Shown here piece after piece: positions 17,798 to 27,030 of a stretch of 64,000 bases of DNA (positions are counted from its first letter, which is position 1; the number at the start of each line of letters is the position of its first letter). Location of the stretch: NCBI GenBank assembly GCA_965217935.1, contig OZ244581.1:2666001-2730000 (forward strand). Reading direction: 5' to 3'. The stretch comes from JBBROS01 sp965217935. Its GTDB lineage: Bacteria; Pseudomonadota; Alphaproteobacteria; Acetobacterales; Acetobacteraceae. Made by a program: the position numbers and the translations under genes. Below the pieces are notes generated by a model. It saw only the letters and a program-made list of their open reading frames with translations. It was not told the DNA's origin and did not search any database.

Positions 17798-17909
17798 GGC
17801 TCGTTCGGCAATAACCGCGACGACCCGATCGGGCAAACAAGCGCCTCGAGCCTTTGGTTCTTCGGGCAGCTTTGGCGGCGTGCTATCGCACGTATTGCCG
17901 ACGCCGTTC
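17798..17909. repeat. Family A intergenic repeat, copy A1
   Basis: Two modules are present: GGCTCGTTCGG to the GCGCC at 17841-17845, then GGGCAGC..GGCGGCGTGC..GCAC..GCCGACGCC. Other copies are near 28.8, 33.5, 39.1 and 51.5 kb. This one lies between the divergent starts of the MoeA-like gene and sgaA, so it may carry or displace promoter sequence. Confidence 0.7.
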
Positions 17910-18115
17910 TAAGCATCATCGCGCGGAGCCCGTCGGCATCCATGCGCGTTGGATCATGCGCATTCAACCATTTTTGGGCAGATTACCGTAGGATAGGTCA
18001 TGGCGGCCTGCTTAGGACGCGAAAACCGGCATCCCACAAATGCGCGGCGCAACCTTGTCGCAACCCTGACCACATGCGATTTACACGGGACAGAGCAAGA
18101 ACCAAAGGACCCGTC

Positions 18116-19309
18116 ATGGCGCACCGCAGCGGCCGCCACTTCCTGCAGATCCCAGGCCCGACCAACGTGCCTGACCGTATCCTGCGCGCTATGGACCGCC
18201 CCACCATCGACCACCGCGGCCCGGAGTTCGGCCGCCTCGGGCGCAGCGTGCTCGAAGGCCTGCGCCCGGTGTTCGGCGCCGAGGGCGCCGTGGTGGTGTT
18301 CCCCTCCAGCGGCACCGGCGCCTGGGAGGCGGCCATCGTCAACGCGCTGCAGCCGGGCGACCAGGTGCTGATGTATGAGACGGGCCAGTTCGCCGCCCTG
18401 TGGCGGGCCATGGCCGGGCGCCTCGGCCTCCACGTCCAGTTCGTGCCGGGCGACTGGCGTCACGGCGTCGACCCGGCCGACGTGGAGCGGCGGCTGCTGG
18501 CCGACGGCGCGCACGCCATCAAGGCGGTGATGGTCGTCCATAACGAAACCAGCACCGGCGTCACCAGCCGCGTCGCCGAAGTCCGCGCCGCCATCGACCG
18601 GGCGCAGCACCCGGCCCTGTTCATGGTCGATACCATCTCCTCGCTCGGCTCCATGCCCTACAAGCACGACGAGTGGGGCGTGGACGTGACGGTCGCCGGC
18701 TCGCAGAAGGGCCTGATGCTGCCCCCCGGCCTCGGCTTCAACGCCGTCTCCGCCAAGGCGCTCGCGGCGGCCAAGGCGGGCGGCATGGCGCGCTCCTACT
18801 GGGATTGGCAGGAGATGCTGGGGCCGAACGCCACCGGCTATTTCCCCTACACCCCGGCCACGAACCTGCTTTACGGCCTCGAAGAAGCCCTCGCCATGCT
18901 GAACGAGGAAGGGCTGGATCAGGTCTTCGCCCGCCACAACCGCTTCGCGGCCGCGACCCGGGCCGCCGTCCACGGCTGGGGCCTCGACGTGCTCGCCGCC
19001 GACCCGCGGGAATACAGCAGCGTGCTGACCACCGTGATGCTGCCGCCCGACATCGACGCCGACGCCGTCCGCGCGACGATCCTGGAACGCTTCGACATGT
19101 CGCTCGGCGCCGGCCTCGGCAAGCTGAAAGGGCGCGTGTTCCGCATCGGCCACCTGGGCGACTTCAACGACCTCACCTTGATGGGCGCCTTGTCCGGCGT
19201 CGAGATGGGCCTGCACCTGGCCGGCGTGCCGCATCGCCAGGGCGGCGTGCTGGCCGCGATGGACGTGCTGGCCGGGCGCGTGCCCGCGGCCGGGCAGCGC
19301 GCGGCATGA
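18116..19309 (+). CDS. sgaA: Serine-glyoxylate / alanine-glyoxylate aminotransferase
   Basis: This class V PLP aminotransferase of 397 residues matches SgaA-type enzymes, which convert glyoxylate to glycine using serine in the serine cycle or photorespiratory glyoxylate metabolism. Motifs are IPGPTNVPDRILRAMDRPTI, the PLP lysine in AGSQKGLMLPPGL, and DTISSLGSMP. ATG 18116 is chosen for AAAGGA 6 bp upstream and the family N-terminus. The downstream FAD-linked 2-hydroxyacid dehydrogenase-like gene could supply glyoxylate. The TGA stop is the first triplet of repeat D1. Confidence 0.88.
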   Translation: MAHRSGRHFLQIPGPTNVPDRILRAMDRPTIDHRGPEFGRLGRSVLEGLRPVFGAEGAVVVFPSSGTGAWEAAIVNALQPGDQVLMYETGQFAALWRAMAGRLGLHVQFVPGDWRHGVDPADVERRLLADGAHAIKAVMVVHNETSTGVTSRVAEVRAAIDRAQHPALFMVDTISSLGSMPYKHDEWGVDVTVAGSQKGLMLPPGLGFNAVSAKALAAAKAGGMARSYWDWQEMLGPNATGYFPYTPATNLLYGLEEALAMLNEEGLDQVFARHNRFAAATRAAVHGWGLDVLAADPREYSSVLTTVMLPPDIDADAVRATILERFDMSLGAGLGKLKGRVFRIGHLGDFNDLTLMGALSGVEMGLHLAGVPHRQGGVLAAMDVLAGRVPAAGQRAA

Positions 19310-19410
19310 TGCCAGCCGCCTTATCGGGCGACCGGCATGGGAGCCGCGTCTCGCGCGCCGCCGCCCGCCAAGCCCTCGCGCATACCAGCCAGCCCAAAGG
19401 GCGTTTGGCA
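19307..19410. repeat. Family D intergenic repeat, copy D1
   Basis: About 104 bp starting TGATGCCAGCCGC and containing GCGCCGCCGCCCGCCAAGCC. It matches 34509-34611 in opposite orientation at roughly 80 percent by eye. Its first triplet is the sgaA stop; it ends 12 bp before the next gene. Confidence 0.7.
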
Positions 19411-19422
19411 TGAGGCCGCACC

Positions 19423-22332
19423 ATGCCTGACGGCGGACGGAGCCTCGCCCCGGCTGGCGACGCGCGCCTGGCCCAGCAGCTGCGGCGCGAAACGGAGGCC
19501 GAGGTGCTGTTCACCCGCGCCGACCGCGGGCGCTACGCGACCGACGCCTCGATCTATCAAGTCGAGCCGGTGGGCGTCGTCGTCCCCCGCAGCATCGACG
19601 ACGTTGCCGCCGCGATGGCCATCGCCCGGGAGCACGGCGTCCCCGTGCTTGCCCGCGGCGGCGGCACCAGCCAGTGCGGCCAAACGGTGAACCGGGCGCT
19701 GGTGGTCGACTGCACCAAATACCTGCGCCGGGTGATCGAGGTGGACCGGGCGGCGCGCACGGCCTGGGTCGAGCCCGGCCTCGTCCTCGGCCATTTGAAC
19801 CTGGCGCTGAAGCCGGACGGCCTGTTCTTCCCCGTCGATCCGAGCACCGGCGCGCGCGCCACCATCGGCGGCATGGCCGGCAACAACTCCTGCGGCTCCA
19901 AGTCGATCCGCTACGGCCTCATGGCCGATAACGTGCAGGCAATCGACGCCATCCTGGCCGACGGCTCGCGCTACCGCTTCGGCCCGGCCGACGATGCCGC
20001 GCCGGGCTTTGCCGACCTGGCGCACCGGTTGCGTTCGCTCGGGGCCTCCGAAGCCGACGAGATCGCCGCCCGCTTCCCCCGGCAACTCCGCCGCGTCGGC
20101 GGCTACGACATCCAGGCGCTGACGCCGGCGGCGCGCGACGCCGGGCGCTCCAACCTGGCCCGGCTCCTGGTCGGCTCCGAAGGAACGCTCGCCTTCTCCG
20201 CCGCGATCCAACTGGCGTTGCAGCCGATCCTGCCGCGCAAGATGCTCGGCATCTGCCAGTTCCCCAGCTTCCGCGCGGCGATGGAGGCCACCAGGCATTT
20301 GGTCGCCCTCGGCCCCGAAGCCGTCGAGCTGGTTGACCGCACCATGATCGACCTCGGCCGCGGCATCGCCATCTACCGCCCCACGATCGAGCGCATGATC
20401 CAGGGCGAGCCCGGCAGCCTGCTGATCGTCGAGTTCCACGGCGACGCCGACGCCCCCTTGCTGGCCAAGCTCGACGCGCTCGACGAGGCCATGGCCGATC
20501 TTGGCGCTTCGGGGGGCTACCCCGGCGCCGTGGTCCGCGCCACCGAGCCGTCGTTCCAGGCCGCCATCGCCTCCGTGCGCGAGGCCGGGCTCAACATCAT
20601 GATGAGCATGAAAGGGGACGGCAAACCCGTCTCCTTCATCGAGGACTGCGCCGTCGGCCTCGACGACCTCGCCGACTACACCGAACGCCTCAACGACGTG
20701 TTCGAGCGGCACGGCACGCGCGGCACCTGGTACGCCCACGCCAGCGTCGGCTGCCTGCACGTCCGCCCCGTGCTCAATATGAAAGACCCGGCCGACATCC
20801 GCACCATGCGCGCCGTCGCCGAGGAATGCTTCGCCCTCGTGCGCGAGTACAAAGGCAGCCACAGCGGCGAGCACGGCGACGGCATCGTCCGCTCCGAGTT
20901 CCACGAACAAATGTTCGGCCCGCGCATCGTCCGCGCCTTCGAGGCGGTGAAGGACGCCTTCGACCCCGCCGGCCAGCTCAACCCCAACCGCATCGTCCGC
21001 GCGCCCCGCATGGACGACCGCACCCTGTTCCGCTACGGCCCGGATTACGCCGCCGCCGAAGGCTTCGCCCCGCGCCTCGATTGGTCCCCCTACCCGGGGC
21101 CGCTCGGCGGCATGATGGCCGCCGTCGAGATGTGCAACAACAACGGCGCCTGCCGCAGCTTCGACGCCGGCTCCATGTGCCCGAGCTACCGCGTCACCCG
21201 CGACGAAACCCACGCGACGCGCGGCCGGGCCAACACCCTGCGCCTGGCGCTGACCGGGCAGCTCGGCGCCGACGCGATGGCCGGCGACGAGGTGGCGGCG
21301 GCGCTGAAGCTCTGCGTGTCCTGCAAGGCCTGCCGGCGCGAGTGCCCGACGGGGGTCGATATGGCGCGGATGAAGATCGAGGCGCTGGCCGCCCGCGCCG
21401 CCCGGCACGGGGTCGGCCTGCGCAGCCGCCTGGTGGCTGAGCTGCCGCGCTATGCCCCCTGGGCGGCCCTGGCGGCGCCGCTGATGAACCTGCGCAACCG
21501 CGTCGGCCTATTGCGTCGCCTGTCGGAGCGGATGACCGGGCTGGCAGCCTCGCGCCCCCTCCCGGCATGGCACGCCAGGCCGTTCCGAAACCGCGAAGCA
21601 AGCCAAGCGCCCGCCTTGCGCGGCGAAGTGCTGCTGTTCGCCGACACGTTCAACCGCTATTTCGAGCCGGAGAACCTCCGCGCCGCCATCCGCGTCCTGG
21701 CCGCCGCCGGCTATCGCGCGGTCATTCCCGCCGGACGCCCGCTATGCTGCGGCCGCACCTACCTCAGCGCCGGCATGGTCGGCCGGGCAAGGCAGCAGGC
21801 CCGGCGCACGCTCGCGGCCCTGGCGGGCGACCTGCCCGTCGTCGGCCTGGAGCCCTCCTGCCTGCTCACCTTGCGCGACGAGTTCCAATCCCTGCTGCCC
21901 GGCGCGGAGGCCGACGCGCTCGCCGGACGCGCCGTGCTGATCACCGAATTCCTGGCCCGGCACGGCGATGGCCTGCGCTTCAAGCCCACGGCAGCAAAGG
22001 CGCACGTCCACGGCCACTGCCACCAGAAAGCCTTCGGCGCCTTCCCTGACTCGCTCGCGGTGTTGGGCAAGATACCCGGCCTGGAGGCCACGCCCATCCA
22101 ATCCTCCTGCTGCGGCATGGCCGGCGCGTTCGGCTATCAGCGGGAGACCCAGGCGGAAAGCCGGGCGATGGCGGAACGCAGCTTGTTGCCAGCGGTGCGC
22201 GCGGCGGCCGGGGAGGACATGATCGTCGCCGACGGCACATCCTGCCGCCACCAGATCGCCGACCTCGGCAACCGCCAGGCGCTGCACGTCGTGCGCGTCC
22301 TCGACCAGGCTTTGCAGGCCGCCGACCCATGA
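19423..22332 (+). CDS. FAD-linked oxidase fused to Fe-S/CCG domains (YdiJ-like D-2-hydroxyacid dehydrogenase)
   Basis: This 969-residue protein combines a GlcD-like FAD domain (PVLARGGGTSQCGQ, IGGMAGNNSCGSKS, about 40-540), two ferredoxin-type cysteine clusters (CNNNGACRSF..MCPSYR and CVSCKACRRECPTGVD), and a C-terminal CCG-type domain (GHCHQKAFG, QSSCCGMAGAFGY). Such fusions oxidise D-lactate, D-2-hydroxyglutarate or glycolate-like acids to the quinone pool. The substrate is not readable, but sgaA next door makes glycolate/glyoxylate chemistry plausible. The stop overlaps the next start (ATGA). Confidence 0.88.
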   Translation: MPDGGRSLAPAGDARLAQQLRRETEAEVLFTRADRGRYATDASIYQVEPVGVVVPRSIDDVAAAMAIAREHGVPVLARGGGTSQCGQTVNRALVVDCTKYLRRVIEVDRAARTAWVEPGLVLGHLNLALKPDGLFFPVDPSTGARATIGGMAGNNSCGSKSIRYGLMADNVQAIDAILADGSRYRFGPADDAAPGFADLAHRLRSLGASEADEIAARFPRQLRRVGGYDIQALTPAARDAGRSNLARLLVGSEGTLAFSAAIQLALQPILPRKMLGICQFPSFRAAMEATRHLVALGPEAVELVDRTMIDLGRGIAIYRPTIERMIQGEPGSLLIVEFHGDADAPLLAKLDALDEAMADLGASGGYPGAVVRATEPSFQAAIASVREAGLNIMMSMKGDGKPVSFIEDCAVGLDDLADYTERLNDVFERHGTRGTWYAHASVGCLHVRPVLNMKDPADIRTMRAVAEECFALVREYKGSHSGEHGDGIVRSEFHEQMFGPRIVRAFEAVKDAFDPAGQLNPNRIVRAPRMDDRTLFRYGPDYAAAEGFAPRLDWSPYPGPLGGMMAAVEMCNNNGACRSFDAGSMCPSYRVTRDETHATRGRANTLRLALTGQLGADAMAGDEVAAALKLCVSCKACRRECPTGVDMARMKIEALAARAARHGVGLRSRLVAELPRYAPWAALAAPLMNLRNRVGLLRRLSERMTGLAASRPLPAWHARPFRNREASQAPALRGEVLLFADTFNRYFEPENLRAAIRVLAAAGYRAVIPAGRPLCCGRTYLSAGMVGRARQQARRTLAALAGDLPVVGLEPSCLLTLRDEFQSLLPGAEADALAGRAVLITEFLARHGDGLRFKPTAAKAHVHGHCHQKAFGAFPDSLAVLGKIPGLEATPIQSSCCGMAGAFGYQRETQAESRAMAERSLLPAVRAAAGEDMIVADGTSCRHQIADLGNRQALHVVRVLDQALQAADP

Positions 22333-22979
22333 CCGGCACGCCCGCCGAAACCAAGCTGACCCGGACCAAACAGCGCTGGGCCGGCGAGGGCCGCTTCCTG
22401 ACCGGGCAGCATACGCGCCCCGAGGCGCAGCGCCTCCCGCCGGGGCAGCATGAGGTAAGCGATTGGCCGGTGCTCGACCTCGGCGTCCAGCCCGACGTGC
22501 CGCCCGGCCGCTGGCAGTTGCGCCTGTTCGGGGACGTCGCCAACGCCGCCACGCTGAGCTGGTCCGACTTCCAGGCCTTGCCGCAAGTGGAGCGCCGGTC
22601 CGACATTCACTGCGTCACCACATGGTCCCGCTACGGCAACCAGTGGCAAGGCGTCGCCACCCGCACCCTGCTCGGCCTGGCCGACCCGCGCGAGACGGCC
22701 CGCTTCGTCATCCTGCACAGCCACGACGGCTACACGACCAATCTGCCGATCGAGGATTTCGCCTCCGAAGACGCTTTGGTGGCCACGCATTGGGACGGCC
22801 AGCCGTTGAGCCGCGCCCACGGCGGCCCCGCGCGCCTGGTTGTCCCGCACCTCTACTTCTGGAAAAGCGCCAAGTGGCTGCAACGGATCGAGTTCAGCCC
22901 ATCCGACAAGCCCGGCTATTGGGAAGAGCGCGGCTACCACATGCGCGGCGACCCTTGGGGCGAGGAACGCTACGGCTGA
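22329..22979 (+). CDS. Sulfite-oxidase-like molybdopterin oxidoreductase
   Basis: This 216-residue cytosolic protein has only the molybdopterin-binding core of the sulfite oxidase / YedY family (YuiH-like). The molybdenum-ligating cysteine is in DIHCVTTWSRYGNQW; supporting motifs are LHSHDGYTTNLP, HGGPARLVVPHLYFWKSAKW and GYHMRGDPW. There is no signal peptide or heme domain. It uses molybdopterin without added GMP, consistent with the nearby Mo cofactor and molybdate uptake genes. Translation is coupled to the upstream dehydrogenase, a possible electron partner. Confidence 0.88.
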   Translation: MTGTPAETKLTRTKQRWAGEGRFLTGQHTRPEAQRLPPGQHEVSDWPVLDLGVQPDVPPGRWQLRLFGDVANAATLSWSDFQALPQVERRSDIHCVTTWSRYGNQWQGVATRTLLGLADPRETARFVILHSHDGYTTNLPIEDFASEDALVATHWDGQPLSRAHGGPARLVVPHLYFWKSAKWLQRIEFSPSDKPGYWEERGYHMRGDPWGEERYG

Positions 22980-22983
22980 GCAG

Positions 22984-24303
22984 TCAGTCGTCGATCTCCG
23001 CGCTGAATGCCTGCACTCCACGCTGCCGAAGGGCATTGAACGCCTTGTAACGTTTGCGGATATCGGCAAGGTCGGACGGGTTGGCGATCTCACGCTCCGC
23101 GTCCGCCAGCACGAGGTCCGCGTGGCGCTGCAGCGTGTCCCGCCGCGCCGGGTCATGCTCGGCGGACAGCACCGAGGCCAGCACGTCAAGCATTCGGATC
23201 AGCACGGCCGCGCTCGACAAGGCATTCTGGCGGATCTCATGGAACATGGCATCCGTCAGCCCATCATAACTGTAGCCGGGATAGACCAGGGCAAACTGGC
23301 CATCCCGCATGACCACGCCTGTCGGCAGATGCAGCGGCACGACCTCGCATAGCGTCGAGGCCAGCCGGTCGAGCGCGCTCATCGCCGTGTGCGGATCGTT
23401 GATGCCGGGCGACAGCGCCCGCACCGCCACCTCGACCAGCGAGCGCACCGAGAATTCCAGGTCCGCCGTGCTGGTGCGTTGCGAACCGATGGCGAGGGCG
23501 TCGTTGATGGCGTCCTGCGCCCCGTCGGCCGGCACGGTCAGCAAGGCGATCGGCGCCCCGGGAAAGATGTAGCTGCCGGGGCGGACCAGCAGGCGGACGC
23601 AGGTCCCGTGCTCCGCCGCCCAATCGGCCAGGCCGTCGTAGTCCAACTGCTGCAGGTAGCCATGCCGGCCATCCATGACCGGGTAGGCGTTGCGCCAATA
23701 GGTTTTCGGCGGCGGCTCGTCCCCCGGCGCCTTGCTCAGCAGCCGCGTGATGGCCGAGCTCACGTCCTCGCTGACCAGGTTGATCACCACGTCGACGTTG
23801 ATCCGCCCCGCCATGTGGCCGACGAAGAACACCAGCACGGCGACGCAGACGAAGGCCAACGCGATGCTGATCGTCAGCGACAGATGCGGGATGAAGTCGC
23901 CTTCGTCCTTCGTGCGCACCGTCCGCAACACCATCAGCGTGAAGGAAAACGTGCCGAGGAAGGCGCCGAGCGTGAACTGGTTGCCGCGGTCGCGGGTGAA
24001 GTTGCGCAGCAGCCGCGGCCCCATCTGCCCGGCCGCCAGCGAGAGGGCCGCGATCGTGATGGAGAACACCGTGCCGGCAACCCCGATCGTCGACGACGCG
24101 ACCGTGCCCAGCAGCGTTCGCGCCCCGGTCCCGCCGCCGTTATACAGCCAGGCGCTCTGGACCAGCCAGTCAGGGACGTAGCCCTCCCGGTCGAGATGGA
24201 CGGAGACGAACGCCCCGAGCACGCCGGCCAGCACCATGCCCGCGGGCAACAGCCAGAACAGTTCGCCGAGCGCGCTGACGAATTGGCGAAGCCGTGCGAT
24301 CAA
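22984..24303 (-). CDS. DUF2254 membrane protein
   Basis: This 439-residue protein has four N-terminal transmembrane segments (about 10-35, 60-85, 105-130, 140-170) followed by a large soluble region with family phrases SIALAFVCVAVLVFFVGHMA, SPGINDPHTAMSALDRL and GQFALVYPGYSYDG. The function of DUF2254 proteins is unknown. It converges on the molybdoenzyme gene with a 4-bp gap. Confidence 0.85.
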   Translation of the reverse strand: MIARLRQFVSALGELFWLLPAGMVLAGVLGAFVSVHLDREGYVPDWLVQSAWLYNGGGTGARTLLGTVASSTIGVAGTVFSITIAALSLAAGQMGPRLLRNFTRDRGNQFTLGAFLGTFSFTLMVLRTVRTKDEGDFIPHLSLTISIALAFVCVAVLVFFVGHMAGRINVDVVINLVSEDVSSAITRLLSKAPGDEPPPKTYWRNAYPVMDGRHGYLQQLDYDGLADWAAEHGTCVRLLVRPGSYIFPGAPIALLTVPADGAQDAINDALAIGSQRTSTADLEFSVRSLVEVAVRALSPGINDPHTAMSALDRLASTLCEVVPLHLPTGVVMRDGQFALVYPGYSYDGLTDAMFHEIRQNALSSAAVLIRMLDVLASVLSAEHDPARRDTLQRHADLVLADAEREIANPSDLADIRKRYKAFNALRQRGVQAFSAEIDD

Positions 24304-24373
24304 GTCGGGTCCTGTCCTGCTCTATGGCGCACCGCGCCTTGGTCAACGCGCCTGCGAAACATTCGTTCGGACG

Positions 24374-25489
24374 TCATCGCCCGGCCGCGCGCGGCATCTT
24401 TCCCGACGGCGTCAAGGCAGCGCCCTTGATCTGCGCGTGGACCGCAAGCCCCGGCGAGAGGCCGAGCCGGTCCCACGAATGCCGCGTCACCCGCGCGAGC
24501 AGCCGCGCCCCGGCCCCATCGGCGCCCAGCCCGAGCACGGCCGTCACCTCGTGCGGGCCAACCAGGCTGCCATCGAGCACCTTCGCCGCAAGCGCGTTGA
24601 TGATCGTGCTCGGCCCCGGCGGCGCCAGCGAGAGGCTGACATCGCTGGCGCCGATCCGCAGCCGGCACGGCGTCCCCGGCGCCAGCGGCCGCGAGGGCAC
24701 GGCGATGTCGGCGCCGTCGATCGACAGCATCGCCAAGCCGTATCCCTCATCATACGCCAAGGCGACGGCATCGAGGCTGACCGCCGCCTCCCGCGCCGCG
24801 GCCAACGGCAGCGCCGGGTCGCTCTGCAAGGCCAGCAACGGCCCCGACGCGATCACCCGCCCGGCCCGCATCAGCACCATGTGGTCCGCCAGCCGCTCCA
24901 CCTCCGCCATGTCGTGGCTGACGTAGATGATCGGCAGCGCCACCGTCGCGGGCAACCGCTCCAGGAACGGCAGGATCTCCTCCTTCGCCGCCCGGTCCAG
25001 GGCCGCCAGCGGCTCGTCCATCAGCAGCAGCCGGGGCTGCGACAGCAGCGCCCGCCCGATCGCCACCCGCTGCCGCTCGCCGCCCGAGAGGTGCTGCGGC
25101 GCCCGGCCAAGCAACGGCCCGAGGCCGAGCAGCCCGACGGCCTCGTCCATCGCGAGCCCCCCCGAGCCGTGCCGGGGCGCGCCGTAGAGCAGGTTGCGCC
25201 GAACCGAGAGGTGCGGGAACAGGCTCGCCTCCTGGAACACGTAGCCGACCGCGCGCCGGTAGGCCGGGCGGAACCGCGCCCCGTCCTGCCACACCTCGCC
25301 GCCGACGACGCACCGCCCGTCCGCGAACCGGTTCAGCCCGGCGATGCAGCGCAGCACCGTCGTCTTGCCGCAACCCGACGGGCCGAACAGCGCGATGAGG
25401 CCCGCGTCCGGCACGCGGAACGCCGCATCGAGCGCGAACGCGCCGGCCATGCCGCGGAACGCCGCCTCGATCGTGCCGGCCGCCCTCAT
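24374..25489 (-). CDS. modC: Molybdate ABC transporter ATPase (ModC)
   Basis: ModC energises molybdate import. The 371-residue product has Walker A GPSGCGKTT, Q-loop VFQEASLFPHL, signature LSGGERQRVAIGRALL, Walker B LLLMDEPLAALD and the H-loop VSHDMAEV. A C-terminal TOBE/MOP-like domain follows (about 290-365), which in this family binds oxyanion and senses it. The ATG overlaps the modB stop (ATGA); last gene of the leftward modABC operon. Confidence 0.96.
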   Translation of the reverse strand: MRAAGTIEAAFRGMAGAFALDAAFRVPDAGLIALFGPSGCGKTTVLRCIAGLNRFADGRCVVGGEVWQDGARFRPAYRRAVGYVFQEASLFPHLSVRRNLLYGAPRHGSGGLAMDEAVGLLGLGPLLGRAPQHLSGGERQRVAIGRALLSQPRLLLMDEPLAALDRAAKEEILPFLERLPATVALPIIYVSHDMAEVERLADHMVLMRAGRVIASGPLLALQSDPALPLAAAREAAVSLDAVALAYDEGYGLAMLSIDGADIAVPSRPLAPGTPCRLRIGASDVSLSLAPPGPSTIINALAAKVLDGSLVGPHEVTAVLGLGADGAGARLLARVTRHSWDRLGLSPGLAVHAQIKGAALTPSGKMPRAAGR

Positions 25490-26172
25490 CCGCGCCCGGA
25501 CGCGAAGCGCCGCTCGACCAGCGCCATCGCCAGGACGACCACGAAGGCGAACAGCGCCATGCCGCCCGCCAGCGCGCCGGCCTCGCCCCACTGCGCGTTC
25601 TCGACGAAATCGAACACGGTGGTGGACAGCACCTTGGTCCGCCCTGGGATGTTGCCGCCGATCATCAGCACGACGCCGAACTCCCCCACCGTATGCGCGA
25701 ACCCGAGAATTGCGCCGGTCAGGAACCCCGGACGCGCCAGCGGCACGGCGACGGTCCAGAACGCGCGCGTCGGCGAGGCGCGCAGGGTGGCGGCCACGTC
25801 GAGCGGTCGGTCTCCCACCGCCCGGAACGCATCGCGGATCGGCTGCACCACGAACGGCAACGAGTAGACGACGGAGCCGATCACCAGCCCGCCGAAGCTG
25901 AACGCCATCGTGCGCCCGCCCCAAAGCCCGGCCAGCCAGCCGCCCGGCCCGTCCGGCCCGAGCAGCACCAGCATGTAGAAGCCCAGCACCGTCGGCGGCA
26001 GCACGATCGGCAGCGCGACCACGGCGGCCACCGGCTCTTTCCACCACGCCTTCGAACGCGCCAGCCACCACGCCAGCGGCGTGCCGACGACCAGGAGCAC
26101 GAGCGTGGCGACGGCCGCGAGCAGGGCGGTCAGGCGGACGGCATCCCAGACGCCGGGCGGCAGCGCCGGCAA
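25486..26172 (-). CDS. modB: Molybdate ABC transporter permease (ModB)
   Basis: This 228-residue inner membrane permease has five to six helices and the EAA loop region (RPLDVAATLRASPTRAFWTV). PIVLPPTVLGFYML and FAHTVGEFGVVLMIGGNIPG are ModB hallmarks. The start is TTG at 26172, two bases after the modA stop with GGAG just upstream, giving the typical ModB length. Confidence 0.94.
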   Translation of the reverse strand: MPALPPGVWDAVRLTALLAAVATLVLLVVGTPLAWWLARSKAWWKEPVAAVVALPIVLPPTVLGFYMLVLLGPDGPGGWLAGLWGGRTMAFSFGGLVIGSVVYSLPFVVQPIRDAFRAVGDRPLDVAATLRASPTRAFWTVAVPLARPGFLTGAILGFAHTVGEFGVVLMIGGNIPGRTKVLSTTVFDFVENAQWGEAGALAGGMALFAFVVVLAMALVERRFASGRG

Positions 26173-26174
26173 CC

Positions 26175-26924
26175 CTACTCCGCGGTCTCGTAGCCGTGCC
26201 GCTGAATGATGCCGCGGGCCACCGGCCCTTTCAGGAACGAGAGGAAGGCGTGGGCCGCCGCATCCGCCTTTCCGCGCCGGAGCAGCACCGCATCCTGGCG
26301 GATCGGCGCATATAGGCCCTGCGGTACCACCCAGCTTGATCCTTCCTCGCGCCCGGTCACTTGCGACAGGGCGACGAAGCCGAGCTCGGCGTTGCCGGTT
26401 GCAACGAACTGGTACGCCTGCGCGATGCTGTTGCCCTGAACCAGCTTCGGCCCCAGCGCCTGATCCAGCCCGAGCGATTTCAGCGTCTCGATTGCGGCGG
26501 CGCCGTAGGGCGCGGTGGCCGGATTGGCGATCGCCAGCCGGTCGAACGCGCCGGATCGGAGCGCCCGCTCGCCCCCGGCCGCATCCGCCCCCCGGCTCCA
26601 AAGCGCCAGCCTGCCGACGGCATAGGTGAACCGGGTGCCGGCCACCCCCGCGTTGGCGTCGATCAGTTGCTCCGGCCGCAGCGCGTCGGCCGACAGCATC
26701 GCCGAGAACGGGGCCCCCTGCATGATCTGCGCGTAAAGCTGGCCCGAGGAGCCGAAGCTCAGCACCGCCTCGTCCCCGCTCTGCCGCTTGAACGCCGCGG
26801 CGATTTCCCTCGCGGCGGCCGTGAAGTTCGCTGCCACGGCAATATACGTCTCCGCCGCCCGCGCCCCCGGCACGGCGGCGACGAGCATCCATACCCCAGC
26901 AAGCAGCGCCCTCAAAGCCGCCAT
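26175..26924 (-). CDS. modA: Molybdate-binding periplasmic protein (ModA)
   Basis: ModA delivers molybdate or tungstate to ModBC. The 249-residue precursor has a Sec signal peptide (about 1-23, ending PGARA-AE) and family motifs VAANFTAAAREIA, FGSSGQLYAQI, NPATAPYGAAA and GNAELGFVALSQV. ATG 26924 has GGGAGG upstream and gives the signal peptide at the right place. It is first gene of modABC and diverges from ggt, with about 100 bp of shared promoter region. Confidence 0.95.
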   Translation of the reverse strand: MAALRALLAGVWMLVAAVPGARAAETYIAVAANFTAAAREIAAAFKRQSGDEAVLSFGSSGQLYAQIMQGAPFSAMLSADALRPEQLIDANAGVAGTRFTYAVGRLALWSRGADAAGGERALRSGAFDRLAIANPATAPYGAAAIETLKSLGLDQALGPKLVQGNSIAQAYQFVATGNAELGFVALSQVTGREEGSSWVVPQGLYAPIRQDAVLLRRGKADAAAHAFLSFLKGPVARGIIQRHGYETAE

Positions 26925-27030
26925 CCCTGTCCTCCCGCCATCCCATCGCGCGTGGCGCCCGGCAGTAGCACGCCGTCGCCCGTCGTGCGATTGTCGCAAG
27001 CCAGTGCCAAATTCCCCCGCCGAGGCCTCC

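Noticed and set aside
19321..21408. Reverse-strand open frame of 695 codons opposite the FAD/Fe-S dehydrogenase
   Set aside because: Antisense shadow. Its terminal peptide resembles one at 34.5 kb only because repeat D is read in both.
24236..25867. Forward open frame of 543 codons opposite modC and modB
   Set aside because: Repetitive Arg/Gln/Pro antisense reading; ModC has complete ATPase motifs on the other strand.
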